From Spirochaetota bacterium (lineage in GTDB: Bacteria > Spirochaetota > UBA4802 > JAFGJZ01), in NCBI GenBank assembly GCA_029554345.1, contig JAKPJF010000113.1, positions 1 through 64,000 on the forward strand: DNA of 64,000 nucleotides. The letters are read 5' to 3'. Under the pieces are notes generated by a model. It had not been told where the DNA came from. It did no database searches and saw only the letters and a list, made by a program, of their open reading frames with translations. Positions within the stretch are counted from its first letter, which is position 1. Each line of letters starts with the position of its first letter. Positions 8,947 through 18,766 of the stretch are shown here, in pieces. A program made the translations under genes and the position numbers.

Positions 8947-10603
8947 ATTTTCTTCTTACGCAGATTACGGTCAGGTCATCAGTAAGAACATCCGTGCCTG
9001 CGAAATCGTACATTTTTGTTACAACATGATTCAGAATGTTTTTAGAATCATTCCGCGGAGCTTCGTTAAGAGAATTGACGATTCTCTCGATTCCGTATTC
9101 TTCGCCTTCAGCATTGGATGATTCATTCAAGCAGTCTGAGAAAATAAGTAGGGTGTCATCTTTTTGCATTTTAAAAGTGAGAAGGCTGAAGTCGGTCTTC
9201 ATCGCCTCAAGTCCGAGAAAAAGTCCCTTGTAATTTGTGTTATCAGTAGTTTTTACTATTTCAGAGCGTCCGAGATCACCTCTTCGAATAATAAGTTCTG
9301 TGTGACCGGCGTTAACGTAATCAATAAGATCCCCTTTGAATTTCAGCATTATTCCAGTGAGATAATTGTCGATATTGCCGAGTTCGTTTATTAATTCTTC
9401 ATTGATAGCTTCAAGAATTTTATTCAAAGGCTTACGGTAATTTTTAGTGAAAATTCGTGTCGATATTGATTTTGCAATCATTGTTATAAGTCCGGAAGCA
9501 ATACCGTGACCTGAAACATCCATCAGAGAAAGACCGAGAAGGTTTCCGTCATTGTCCTGATAAAAATCATACATGTCTCCAGATACGCCTGACATCGGTC
9601 TGAAGTAGAAAGCGATATCCCATTCTTCGGAGAGAGGCGGCATTTTAGCGTAAAGACTGCTCTGTACGTTGGAAGCGATTTTCATGTCGAGATCCATTAT
9701 CCGGCGCGCTTCTTCAAGACTCCTGTTTGTTACGCTGAGATTTTCATTGCTTTTTTCGAGTTCTTCCTTGGCTTCAAGGAGCTGTTCAGTTCTTTGTTTT
9801 ACAAGCAATTCAAGATGATCTCTGTAATTTCTTATTTCATCACTCATCAGGTTAAACTGATCGGCAAGTTTTCCGAGTTCGTCATTATATCTTTTCTTTA
9901 CCTTGTAAGAAAGTTCTCCTTTTGTAATATGGCCGACTCCTTCCATCAGCCAGTTCAGCGGAGTCAAAAGAAACTGAGAGTAGAAAATAATGAATATGAT
10001 TAGAAGAAGAGCTACTGCGATCAGTATATACTGAGCTAAACTTATTGTTTTCGAGTATTCGAGTAATTTTGCGTTTTTAGTTGATAAAACAAGAGAGTTC
10101 AGTTTAACGAATTCTGTTGAGCTGTTAATGATGTTCTGCGCAGATATTGAAGCGCGTACAGTATAAATATCCATTCTCTCGCTTTCTTTTTCAACATCAG
10201 TTTCGCGCAGATCGTTTACTGCCGATTTCATAATCTTGATATCAGGTTTCATTTCTTTGATGAGATCCTGACGGGTTTTATCAAGCATCTGAAAATCAGG
10301 ATTCTTTATGAATTCATCAACCCATTCATCAAATGCAAAAATTATATTAGCGCTTGTCGGTGTCTGTCTGTCCGTTTCCTTGGGAACAATGAGCTTTCGT
10401 ATTATCGTATTAAGAAAATCAGTTTGATATGTTTTAATGTCGATTATCTGGTCTTTAAGAGTTACATTCATTCTATAAAGGGTTTGGGCCTCACTGGACA
10501 GGGCATCTTTCTTGTTATTCATAGTGATAATAAGAATCGACTGGAGTGAAACCATCACAAGAATAACGACGAAACCCAAAATGATCTTTAATCTGACGCT
10601 CAT
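8942..10603 (-). CDS. membrane HAMP-SpoIIE (PP2C-type) protein phosphatase
   Basis: A signalling serine phosphatase of 553 residues. One TM helix lies at about residues 5-27 and another at 190-212, framing an extracytoplasmic sensor region of about 160 residues that I cannot assign to a known family. A HAMP domain follows (about 209-260), then a coiled coil (255-305), then the SpoIIE/RsbU catalytic domain (about 320-550). Catalytic metal residues are visible in GVSGDMYDF (Asp343) and LMDVSGHGIASGL. RsbU-type enzymes dephosphorylate anti-anti-sigma factors; no such partner is in the window. Shine-Dalgarno GAGGAA precedes the ATG. Confidence 0.88.
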   Translation of the reverse strand: MSVRLKIILGFVVILVMVSLQSILIITMNNKKDALSSEAQTLYRMNVTLKDQIIDIKTYQTDFLNTIIRKLIVPKETDRQTPTSANIIFAFDEWVDEFIKNPDFQMLDKTRQDLIKEMKPDIKIMKSAVNDLRETDVEKESERMDIYTVRASISAQNIINSSTEFVKLNSLVLSTKNAKLLEYSKTISLAQYILIAVALLLIIFIIFYSQFLLTPLNWLMEGVGHITKGELSYKVKKRYNDELGKLADQFNLMSDEIRNYRDHLELLVKQRTEQLLEAKEELEKSNENLSVTNRSLEEARRIMDLDMKIASNVQSSLYAKMPPLSEEWDIAFYFRPMSGVSGDMYDFYQDNDGNLLGLSLMDVSGHGIASGLITMIAKSISTRIFTKNYRKPLNKILEAINEELINELGNIDNYLTGIMLKFKGDLIDYVNAGHTELIIRRGDLGRSEIVKTTDNTNYKGLFLGLEAMKTDFSLLTFKMQKDDTLLIFSDCLNESSNAEGEEYGIERIVNSLNEAPRNDSKNILNHVVTKMYDFAGTDVLTDDLTVICVRRKS

Positions 10604-10692
10604 ATTTCCTCTATATCTTTATCGGCGAATTGTCTTTCAATAATAAAACAGGTCAATAAATAATCAATAATAAAATACGCTGAGGTTAATAA

Positions 10693-12318
10693 TCACGCGA
10701 GGCATCGCAGTATTTCGGGAAGAAGCTGTTTTTTGCGGGATAAAATTCCCGGCAGATCGTATAAGCCGGATGATTCTTTTTTATAAATCAGATTTTCTTC
10801 AATTTTCGGCCAGTCAGTAATTATAAGCTTAGAATCCCCATGTATTACATCAGTAACCAGGAGCATTGCACTGTCGATATGCTTTTCGGTTTTCAGTGAT
10901 TCAAGTGCCTGCAGGAAACTGTCTGCGACATCAGGAAGATCAGAAAGTGCAACGGTTTCAATCTGTGATATACCGAAAGAAAATGAGTTTTCGGTATAGA
11001 TTTTAAGATCGCTGTTTACTGTTTTTTCAGGATCGGCGTTTTTTAAAAGCGGCATCTTTGACATTATTTCGGAACCGAATGCCTTGATATCTGCTCCAAT
11101 CGCAGTTGCGCATTCCTGGGCGGCGATAATATCGTCAGCAGTCGTAGTCGGAGACTTGAGAAAAAGCGTATCAGCAAGAACTCCTGCGAGAAGAAGTTCT
11201 GCCGATTCGCGGTCTATCGGTACATTGTAAATCTTGTGATGCTGATAAACCAGAGTTGAAGTGCTTCCGACGGGTTTTGAAAATATATAAATAGGGGTAA
11301 TTGTTTTTTCTGCCGCAAGTCTATGATGATCGATGATTTCACATATCTCGGCTTCTGCCGCTCCGTTAACGCTTTGTGTAATTTCATTGTGATCTACAAG
11401 TATGATTTTTTTTCTCGGTTTTTCTATAAAACTTCTTCTTGTTACGACACCTGCGAATTTTCCGTCTTCGAGTACGGCAACACCTCTAAGTTCTGACGAA
11501 AGCAGAATTTTTTTTGCATCGTCAAAAAGATCGTCATGCTGAAACACAAAAGGATTAGTGTTTGCAATGTGTTTGATCGGTGCCGAAAGCCATAGAAGAC
11601 GGATTGTTTCAGCAGTATCTTTTTGTGATAGATAGATGCTGCCTTTGTAATTTTCAATATCGCCTTCGAAATAAGAATTATCTGTTACATTAGTCAGAAT
11701 AATTGCAGGAAGGTCATATTCTAGTGCTTTTTGGATTATTTTCTCACGTTTTCCGACAACAAGAAGAGGTTTATCCTTAAGCGTAAAAATTTTCGTAGAA
11801 AGGTAATCCAGATCCATGGCACCGATCATTATCGTGGCTGAAAATTCTTCGGGATTACCTTTTTTAAGAAATCTTCCTGGGATTACCGCTTCTATGTTAT
11901 CAAGGCTGAATGTGTATATCTGCTTTTCACTTTTACCTGATGTCATCATGTAGTTTACGATTTCATGGATTCCGACGATGCCGCTGAATTTATCATCTTC
12001 GCCGAAAACAGGAATTACGCTCAGTGTGTTTTCGTCGAGATCCTTTACCGCTTCAAAAACGGGTTCATTCATATAAAGACGCATTCCGTCTTTTCTTGCG
12101 ACATCTATAACACGGGGATAGACATCCTTCAGCAGAACCGGTATTTCAGCTTTTGCCTTTTCGAAAATGAATTTCGTCTGTGCATTAACAGTTCCGCAGA
12201 CAGCGGGAATATACTGAAAATAAGGATCGGTTTTGCTCTTGAATTTTGCATAACAGTAAGCCGCAACGGCAGAGTCGGTATCCGGATTTTTGTGTCCTGC
12301 AATGTAAATTTTCTTCAT
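10693..12318 (-). CDS. ppaC: manganese-dependent inorganic pyrophosphatase with CBS-DRTGG-CBS insert
   Basis: Family II pyrophosphatase hydrolysing PPi to phosphate. The 541-residue protein starts with the DHH-type metal motif GHKNPDTDSA (residues 8-17), then carries two CBS halves around a DRTGG-like domain (about residues 70-300), then resumes the catalytic core with ICEIIDHHRL and the DHHA2-type C-terminus (TSTLVYQ, ADTLFLKSPTTTADD). In CBS-PPases the insert binds adenine nucleotides and regulates activity. This matters here because the window also encodes a PPi-dependent phosphofructokinase, so the cell would be expected to tune PPi levels. GGTGG precedes the ATG. Confidence 0.92.
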   Translation of the reverse strand: MKKIYIAGHKNPDTDSAVAAYCYAKFKSKTDPYFQYIPAVCGTVNAQTKFIFEKAKAEIPVLLKDVYPRVIDVARKDGMRLYMNEPVFEAVKDLDENTLSVIPVFGEDDKFSGIVGIHEIVNYMMTSGKSEKQIYTFSLDNIEAVIPGRFLKKGNPEEFSATIMIGAMDLDYLSTKIFTLKDKPLLVVGKREKIIQKALEYDLPAIILTNVTDNSYFEGDIENYKGSIYLSQKDTAETIRLLWLSAPIKHIANTNPFVFQHDDLFDDAKKILLSSELRGVAVLEDGKFAGVVTRRSFIEKPRKKIILVDHNEITQSVNGAAEAEICEIIDHHRLAAEKTITPIYIFSKPVGSTSTLVYQHHKIYNVPIDRESAELLLAGVLADTLFLKSPTTTADDIIAAQECATAIGADIKAFGSEIMSKMPLLKNADPEKTVNSDLKIYTENSFSFGISQIETVALSDLPDVADSFLQALESLKTEKHIDSAMLLVTDVIHGDSKLIITDWPKIEENLIYKKESSGLYDLPGILSRKKQLLPEILRCLA

Positions 12319-12427
12319 AATCCACCGGCATCAAGCTGAAGTTGATTAATAGTAATAGTTTTCACCGTATTAAATCAAGTTAAAATAAATTACGGCTTAA
12401 AAAATTTTCTTTTGCGGCAAGAAATGT

Positions 12428-12455
12428 TTGAAATATTGAAAGTAGTTTGTATCTT
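12428..12455 (+). promoter_or_regulatory. promoter for a probable leaderless mRNA (HEAT-repeat gene)
   Basis: TTGAAA at 12428-12433 and TATCTT at 12450-12455 are 16 bases apart. Transcription starting about seven bases after the -10 box would begin at the ATG at 12462. No Shine-Dalgarno site is present. Confidence 0.5.
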
Positions 12456-12461
12456 CTGCTT

Positions 12462-13259
12462 ATGAAAAACATTTTATTGATTATCGCCGTTATATCGGCT
12501 CCTCTTTCAGCTCAGAATATGCTTGAAGTTCTGGCTGACGGACCGCTTGAAAAGAAAACTGAAGCCATGCTTCATATGGGTTATGCCGGAAATAAATCAG
12601 GTTTCTGGTATTATGTTAAGTATCTCAACTATTCACAGAAAGAAAATGATTCGCATGATATTGTGATGGCGAGATGTGCCGCAGCTGAAGCTCTTGGAAG
12701 AATAAAAGATGAACGTGCAATCAAATATCTTACCGAACGTTTTTCTGTTGAAAAAAGCGATACCGTCAAAGCTAAAATACTCTTTGCGTTGTCATTCTAT
12801 AAGTCGCCTGATATCATTCCCGTTTTGTCCTCTGCTCTTGATTCAGAAAATGAGAATGTAAAGTTTCAGGCAATTCTGACAAGTTCTGTTTCCGGAGATA
12901 CTTCTCTTGCCGGAAAAATTGAAAATGTTAAAAACACTTCAAAGGATACAGCTTTTACTTCAGCAGCCGCTTTCTTTCTTGCGAACAATAATATTGACCG
13001 CGATAAAAATGTTCAGATGCTTAAAGACCTTTTAAAGGACATTAATCCTGATGCACGCTTCTGGTCGGCAAGAAATCTTTCTTTGCTGGATGAGACGAGT
13101 GCTATTCCTGATCTTGTTCGTGCGGCAGAAATAGAAAATAAGTACTGGGCTGCCATAGAAATTGATATGGCGTTAAATCATCTTTATTTTGTTAAAAGAG
13201 AGAAGCGTTCACGCAGACTTTCTGAACAGACAGATTTTGTAACTGACGGTTCAAAGTGA
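12462..13259 (+). CDS. exported HEAT-repeat protein
   Basis: A 265-residue protein with a clear signal peptide (MKNILLIIAVISAPLSAQ) followed by alpha-helical HEAT/PBS-lyase-type repeats. These are visible as A.AL....D.RA...L and related units such as AAEALGRIKDERAIKYLTE and LLDETSAIPDLVRAAE. A scaffold or adaptor role in the periplasm is inferred; no catalytic residues are seen. I chose ATG 12462 over an in-frame TTG at 12447 because it gives a proper signal peptide and sits at the expected start site of a promoter. It is followed after 12 bases by the U32 gene. Confidence 0.75.
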   Translation: MKNILLIIAVISAPLSAQNMLEVLADGPLEKKTEAMLHMGYAGNKSGFWYYVKYLNYSQKENDSHDIVMARCAAAEALGRIKDERAIKYLTERFSVEKSDTVKAKILFALSFYKSPDIIPVLSSALDSENENVKFQAILTSSVSGDTSLAGKIENVKNTSKDTAFTSAAAFFLANNNIDRDKNVQMLKDLLKDINPDARFWSARNLSLLDETSAIPDLVRAAEIENKYWAAIEIDMALNHLYFVKREKRSRRLSEQTDFVTDGSK

Positions 13260-13271
13260 AAGTTTCAGCCG

Positions 13272-15098
13272 ATGACAAAAAACTTTAAAGTAGAACTTCT
13301 TTCTCCTGCCAAAAATGCCGATTTTGGAATTTCGGCGGTTAATTGCGGCGCGGATGCCGTGTATATTGGCGCGGATAAATTCGGAGCCAGAAAAAATGCG
13401 TCAAATTCAGTTGCAGACATTGCACGTCTTGTCTCTTATGCGCATAAATTCCGCGCGAAAGTTTATGCCGCGGTAAACACCATTTTTAATAATGAAGAAA
13501 TTGAACATGCCGTAAAGCTTGTTCATAAGCTTTACGATGCGGGGATTGACGGAATAATAATTCAGGACATGGGACTTCTTGAATGTTCTCTTCCGCCGGT
13601 TAAGCTGATCGCAAGTACTCAAACTGAAAACAGCACACCTGAAAAAGTAAAATTTTTAGAAGACTGCGGTTTTTCACGCGTTATTCTTGCCCGAGAACTT
13701 GGTTTAAAAGAAATAGGGGAAATCAGCAGAAATACATCAGTTGAACTTGAAGCGTTTGTTCACGGTGCGGCATGCGTTTCATTCAGCGGAAACTGTTACA
13801 TGAGTTATTTTATAGGAGAAAGAAGCGCAAACCGCGGAGAATGCGCTCAGCCCTGCCGAAATAAATATTCTTTGTTCGACGAAAAAAACCGTCTTATCTG
13901 TGCTGATAAATATCTTTTGTCGCTTAAGGATATCAACCGTTCGGAATATATTGGAGAAATGATTTCTGCAGGAATTTCATCTTTCAAAATTGAAGGCAGG
14001 CTGAAAGACGAATCCTATGTCAAAAATGTTACATCATATTACCGTAAGAAAATAGATGCGGTTCTTGAAGATAAAAAACTTACAAGAAGTTCACTCGGAA
14101 AATCCTTCTGTGCTTTCGATGCTGATATTAAAAAATCATTTAACCGCGGTTTTTCTAATTATTTTCTTAATGGCAGAAATAAAGAAATCACATCTTTTGA
14201 TACGCCTAAGGCAATCGGTTATGAAGCCGGTAAAGTATTAGCAGTCGGTAAAAATTATCTTACGGTTGACGGAAAGTATATTTGCGGAGACGGAATTTCC
14301 TATTATATGAAAGACGGTTCTCTATCCGGAGCATATGTGAACGGGGTAGCCGGAAACAAAATAGAACTCAGTAAAAATGATTATTCTTTAATTGCGCAGG
14401 GTTCTTCCATATTTAAAAATTATGACAAACAGTTTGAAGATTCTGTCAGAACCGCTGAATGCAGTAGGTATGTATCAATTTCGATAAGTGCAACTTCTGA
14501 AGAAATTGAAGGATTACTGCGTTTGAGTTTCAGCGTAAATGATGAAGAAAGTATTCAAATAGTTTTTTCTCCGGACGATAAATTTGAAGCCGCGCAAAAT
14601 CAGGATATGGCTCTTGAAAATATCCGATCTTCATTTTCCAAATTGAAAGACACTGAATTCCGGCTGGATTCATTCTCTTTTTCGGGAAAGGTTCCATTTG
14701 TAAAAATGTCCATATTGAATTCACTGCGCAGGGATCTGACTGACAAATTACGTACGAAAAGATTGTCGGAGTATAGGTATGAAAGAAAACAGATAGTTCC
14801 GACTTATCATAAATATATTTCTGCGGAAGCAGATTTCTCAGCAAACGTCTTGAATGACAAAGCAAGAAATTTCTATCAAAAACATGGTGTTAATGTTTTG
14901 GAAGCTGCTGCTGAAAGCGGTCTTGATATGAACGGTAAAATGCTCATGCGGACAAAGCATTGTCTGAAATATTCGTTTGGTCTGTGTGGAAAAGGTTCGG
15001 ATCTTTATCTTGAAGATCAATGGAATAACCGGTTTGCTTTGAGATTCAACTGTGATAAGTGTGAGATGCTGCTCATGTCCGGTTCCGGGATCACATAG
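13272..15098 (+). CDS. U32-family protein, RlhA-like (23S rRNA hydroxylation)
   Basis: U32 family, historically called collagenase-like peptidases but now linked to tRNA and rRNA hydroxylation. The 608 residues include the U32 core (residues 5-270) and a C-terminal DUF3656-like region, the layout of E. coli RlhA (YdcP), which hydroxylates C2501 of 23S rRNA. Four conserved cysteines are visible at 168, 175, 191 and 195 (within ACVSFSGNC and GECAQPC), likely an iron-sulfur site. Extra cysteines lie near the C-terminus (LKYSFGLCGKGSD, FNCDKCEM). It lies 12 bases after the HEAT gene and has no strong Shine-Dalgarno, suggesting coupling. The RlhA assignment is inference from length and layout. Confidence 0.82.
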   Translation: MTKNFKVELLSPAKNADFGISAVNCGADAVYIGADKFGARKNASNSVADIARLVSYAHKFRAKVYAAVNTIFNNEEIEHAVKLVHKLYDAGIDGIIIQDMGLLECSLPPVKLIASTQTENSTPEKVKFLEDCGFSRVILARELGLKEIGEISRNTSVELEAFVHGAACVSFSGNCYMSYFIGERSANRGECAQPCRNKYSLFDEKNRLICADKYLLSLKDINRSEYIGEMISAGISSFKIEGRLKDESYVKNVTSYYRKKIDAVLEDKKLTRSSLGKSFCAFDADIKKSFNRGFSNYFLNGRNKEITSFDTPKAIGYEAGKVLAVGKNYLTVDGKYICGDGISYYMKDGSLSGAYVNGVAGNKIELSKNDYSLIAQGSSIFKNYDKQFEDSVRTAECSRYVSISISATSEEIEGLLRLSFSVNDEESIQIVFSPDDKFEAAQNQDMALENIRSSFSKLKDTEFRLDSFSFSGKVPFVKMSILNSLRRDLTDKLRTKRLSEYRYERKQIVPTYHKYISAEADFSANVLNDKARNFYQKHGVNVLEAAAESGLDMNGKMLMRTKHCLKYSFGLCGKGSDLYLEDQWNNRFALRFNCDKCEMLLMSGSGIT

Positions 15099-15203
15099 AT
15101 TAAACCGGTTTTTACGTAATTATTATCATCAATTTCGGCTTGCAAAAATCAGGCTTAATAAGCAACTGATATCCGGTTTTCTTATTTTTATTATGAGGTC
15201 AAA

Positions 15204-17867
15204 ATGAATTACAAACTTGAGGAGTTTTACTCCGTTACGGTTCAGGAATCTCTATCCAAGCTGGATTCTTCTTCCGACGGATTGAAGCAAAGCGTGATTG
15301 AAGAGCGGCTTAAAAAATTCGGTCTAAATGAATTTTCAGATGCGAAGAAAAAATCAATTTTTAGAAAAATATTCGATTCTCTTATTGAGCCCATGGTTCT
15401 CATTCTGTTTGTTGCTACTGCTTTTTCTTTCGCAATAGGCGATTATATCGAGGGCGCCGCAATTCTAGGAGTTGTAATAATAAATACTATTATCGGTCTG
15501 ATTCAGGACGGCAAGGCCGAAAAAGCCGTAGAAGAGCTGAGGAAGATTCTGTCTCCGCAGTTTAAGGTTATCCGTGACGGCAACATCGAGATCATTGCGT
15601 CTAAACATATCGTTCCCGGTGATGTGATCGTTTTTGAATCGGGAGATATTATTCCTGCTGACGTAAGAGTGCTTGAAGGCAAGAATATACTTTCTGATGA
15701 AGCTCATCTGACCGGAGAAAGCGAACCGGTTTCCAAGGAAGATGCATTGATCGCTAAAGAGGGCCTTCGCCTTTATGAAATGAAAAATATTCTTTTTGCC
15801 GGGAGTAAAATTCTTAACGGTTTCGGAAAAGCAATTGTCGTTAAGACCGGTTCAGCCACTGAAATGGGTTTAATAGCAGACAATATTCAGTCTGCCGAAG
15901 AAGAAAAAACTCCTCTTCAGAAAAGGCTTAATACAGAAATCAAATTTCTTGTCGGTTTAGCATTCGCATCTGCGATTCTTGTTCTTTCAATTTTTCTCGG
16001 AAAGAATATGGATCATCTTGACTGGAAAATTATCCAAAGCGCCATTCTTATAGCTATTACCATAGTTGTTGCGGTTTTTCCGGAAGGACTTCCTGCTTCA
16101 ATTACAATTGCTCTTTCTCTTGCGGTTGAGCGTCTAGCAAAAAACTCAGTTATCGTAAAGAAGCTGTCATCTGTTGAAACTCTTGGAAACGTTGACTATA
16201 TATGCACTGATAAGACAGGAACCATTACACAGCATAACATGACCGTAAAAGAATTTCTTGTCGGAAAAGAATTTCACCCGGTTTCAGATCTTTTTAAACT
16301 TATCTCAAAAGGTGAATCGCATCTGGTTCATGATATCTTTCATATTTCAAACGTTTGTTCTACCGCAACTGTTGAGGAAACAGACGGAAATATTACAAAA
16401 GAAAGCGGTGATCCGACTGAAACGGCTCTGATTAAAGCGGGGATTCTTTGCGGATTTAAGAAAGATCAGTTTTCTTCATATAAACTTCTGGATTCCATTC
16501 CATTTTCTTCTGACATAATGTATTCAGCATCATTAGTTGAAGACCATAAAGGAAAGAAAGAAATTATAGCGAAAGGAGCTCCTGATAAGATTCTTGATCT
16601 TTGTTCTCATTGTTATAATGACGGAAAAATTCTTCCGCTTGATTCTTCTCTCCGCAAAGACATTCATGAAGCACTTGTTTCCCGTTCTTCAAAGGGTTTC
16701 CGTTTGATCGGATTTTTCAAAAGAGATGATGTGTCTGATTCTTCTCTTTCTCATGACGCGGTTAAGTCTTCTGTTTTTCTCGGAGCGGCTGCGATTTATG
16801 ATCCTCCGAAGGATGAGGTCAAGCAGGTTATAGCCGAAGCTAAGGGTGCCGGAATTAATCTTGTAATGATAACAGGGGATTCAAAACAGACAGGTTTCAG
16901 CATTGCCGAACATGTCGGAATCGCTTCGGATATTTCTCAGGCTTATGAAGGCCGCGAGATTGAAAACATCAGTGATGCAGATTTTTCAAAACTGGTTGAA
17001 AACGCTCATGTTTATTCACGTGTTGCTCCAATCGATAAACTCCGCATAGTTGAAAAACTCAAACAAAACGGACACATTGTCGCAATGACCGGTGACGGAG
17101 TTAATGATGCGCCGGCGCTTAAGAAAAGTGATGTCGGAATTGCTATGGGTCGTGCTGGAAGCCAGGTAAGTCAGGAAGCCGCAGATATCATTCTTACAGA
17201 TGATAATTTTTCCACTATTGTAATGGGAATAAAGGAAGGAAGAACTGTTTTCTATAATCTCCGTAAACTGGTTAAATATCTCATTACGAATAATGTCGGA
17301 AAAGTTATTACTGTTGTTTTGTCGCCGATTTTCGGTCCGGCTCCGTCGCTGACGGCGATTCAGCTTCTTTGGTCGAATGTTGTAATGGAAACTGCTCCGG
17401 GAGTCGGATTGACTACTGACCGTTCAACTGATGAAGTAATGAAGAAGAAACCTTTCAAGCTCGATGCGCCTATTCTTTCCGTTCGCGACAGAATTCATAT
17501 GCTGATTGACGGTGTAATTTTCGGTGTTCTCATTACGGTTGGATATCTCGTTTCTTATCATATGACAAATGATCAGGTACTGGCTCAGACAGTGGCATTC
17601 ACTACAACACTACTGTCTCCTCAGATATATGTATTCATTCTTCGTGACGGAAACCTGATCCGCAAGTTTACTGCACCTAATAAGCTCCTGAAAGTGTTTA
17701 CACTTTTTATGCTGGCTACAATCGGGCTAATAGTTTATGTTCCTGCGTTAAATGTTGTGTTCAACACGAAGCCGATTTATGACGGAGCAATATGGGGAAT
17801 GATCGCCGGTCTTTCGGTTTTCACTTCAATTGTTCGTCTCATTCTGATGAAGTTCATTAAAGACTAA
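15204..17867 (+). CDS. P-type cation-transporting ATPase (PII, Ca2+-ATPase-like)
   Basis: An 887-residue ATP-driven cation pump in the inner membrane. The N-terminal cation-ATPase domain is followed by an actuator domain with TGES (170-173). The phosphorylation loop CTDKTGT has the acceptor Asp at 336. MITGDS and MTGDGVNDAPALKKSDVGIAMG form the hinge and Mg sites. M4 carries PEGLP, as in calcium pumps. In M6 the SERCA-type N-x-x-T-D site reads N-V-V-M-E, a conservative change that leaves ion specificity uncertain. GAGGT precedes the ATG. Confidence 0.9.
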   Translation: MNYKLEEFYSVTVQESLSKLDSSSDGLKQSVIEERLKKFGLNEFSDAKKKSIFRKIFDSLIEPMVLILFVATAFSFAIGDYIEGAAILGVVIINTIIGLIQDGKAEKAVEELRKILSPQFKVIRDGNIEIIASKHIVPGDVIVFESGDIIPADVRVLEGKNILSDEAHLTGESEPVSKEDALIAKEGLRLYEMKNILFAGSKILNGFGKAIVVKTGSATEMGLIADNIQSAEEEKTPLQKRLNTEIKFLVGLAFASAILVLSIFLGKNMDHLDWKIIQSAILIAITIVVAVFPEGLPASITIALSLAVERLAKNSVIVKKLSSVETLGNVDYICTDKTGTITQHNMTVKEFLVGKEFHPVSDLFKLISKGESHLVHDIFHISNVCSTATVEETDGNITKESGDPTETALIKAGILCGFKKDQFSSYKLLDSIPFSSDIMYSASLVEDHKGKKEIIAKGAPDKILDLCSHCYNDGKILPLDSSLRKDIHEALVSRSSKGFRLIGFFKRDDVSDSSLSHDAVKSSVFLGAAAIYDPPKDEVKQVIAEAKGAGINLVMITGDSKQTGFSIAEHVGIASDISQAYEGREIENISDADFSKLVENAHVYSRVAPIDKLRIVEKLKQNGHIVAMTGDGVNDAPALKKSDVGIAMGRAGSQVSQEAADIILTDDNFSTIVMGIKEGRTVFYNLRKLVKYLITNNVGKVITVVLSPIFGPAPSLTAIQLLWSNVVMETAPGVGLTTDRSTDEVMKKKPFKLDAPILSVRDRIHMLIDGVIFGVLITVGYLVSYHMTNDQVLAQTVAFTTTLLSPQIYVFILRDGNLIRKFTAPNKLLKVFTLFMLATIGLIVYVPALNVVFNTKPIYDGAIWGMIAGLSVFTSIVRLILMKFIKD

Positions 17868-17873
17868 TTTTAT

Positions 17874-17909
17874 AAAAACAAAAGGGAGCTTCGGCTTCCT
17901 TTTGTTTTT
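17874..17909. terminator. bidirectional rho-independent terminator
   Basis: A 16-bp stem with one G-U type mismatch closes on a TTCG loop (17890-17893). A run of A precedes it and a run of T follows it, so it can end transcription of the ATPase and of the methyltransferase coming from the other side. Confidence 0.9.
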
Positions 17910-17910
17910 A

Positions 17911-18714
17911 TTATAGTTTTTCGGCAAAAATAATCATTCCTAGGGGTATTCCCGCATTAAGCTTTTCTATTTCGCCATGACCTGCTGAGAGATCAGAAGT
18001 ACTTTCAATAAACCTTTTTATAAGAAAACCGTTGCCGGATAAAGAATTTATTAATGTTGAAATAGTATGCACAAACCAGTATTGGGTTTTTGCCTCATAC
18101 TGCGTTTTCCCTATATAGTCCAGACTGGAGTTTTCCACAATAGGTTCACTTCTGAAATACGGTTCTATTATCTGAGCTTTGTTCTCTATTGGATTAGAAT
18201 CGAAAGGAAGCATTTCGGAAAATGGGTGAATCTCATGAATTAAAAATACTCCGCCTTTAACCAGAAGTTTCCTGCAAATGCTGAAAAAGAGATTTGTATC
18301 AGGTATCCAACCGAGGCATCCCGAAGTAATATGAACAATGTCAAAACTGTTGTAATAATCGTGCGGAATATCGAAAACATCAGAGCATATGAACTCACAT
18401 TCGATGGAAAACTTTTCTGCTCTTTCTTTTGCTTCTTCTATAGCAATTTCAGAAATGTCAATGCCCACGCATCTTGCGGCTCCCATGTTTTTAATTGAGA
18501 GAAGTTCAATTCCGTTATTGCAGCAAAGGTGAATCACGTTTTTATTTTTTACGGATATTTCGCTGAATAAATTCAGCAGGTCAGCATCGGACTGAATGAT
18601 AAATCCTTTTTGAGAAAAGAGTTTGTCAAGATAGTCTTTTGATGCTTTCTGATGCTTCGGCATGACTTCATTCCATGCTTCTTTATTTGCGGCGGTATAT
18701 TTTTTAATCTGCAT
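17911..18714 (-). CDS. class I SAM-dependent methyltransferase
   Basis: A 267-residue cytoplasmic methyltransferase of unknown substrate. The SAM-binding motif I is NVIHLCCNNGIELLSI (about residues 75-90), with the glycine-rich loop partly altered (CCNNG instead of GxGxG). Motif post-I is CVGIDISEIAIEEAKERAE. Motif II/III is FDIVHITSGCLGWIPD and LVKGGVFLIHEIHPF. The fold and order are of the Methyltransf_11/25 type. GAGGAA precedes the ATG. It shares strand with the XRE/membrane pair upstream. Confidence 0.8.
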   Translation of the reverse strand: MQIKKYTAANKEAWNEVMPKHQKASKDYLDKLFSQKGFIIQSDADLLNLFSEISVKNKNVIHLCCNNGIELLSIKNMGAARCVGIDISEIAIEEAKERAEKFSIECEFICSDVFDIPHDYYNSFDIVHITSGCLGWIPDTNLFFSICRKLLVKGGVFLIHEIHPFSEMLPFDSNPIENKAQIIEPYFRSEPIVENSSLDYIGKTQYEAKTQYWFVHTISTLINSLSGNGFLIKRFIESTSDLSAGHGEIEKLNAGIPLGMIIFAEKL

Positions 18715-18766
18715 TGTTTTTCCTCAATCTGATAGTTTTGTGAAACTAATCAGATTGAGTATTTTG

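Noticed and set aside
15099-15203. Possible ion-responsive leader before the P-type ATPase
   Set aside because: Only about 105 bases with a short imperfect repeat of AACCGGTTTT-like words; no known riboswitch pattern can be supported.
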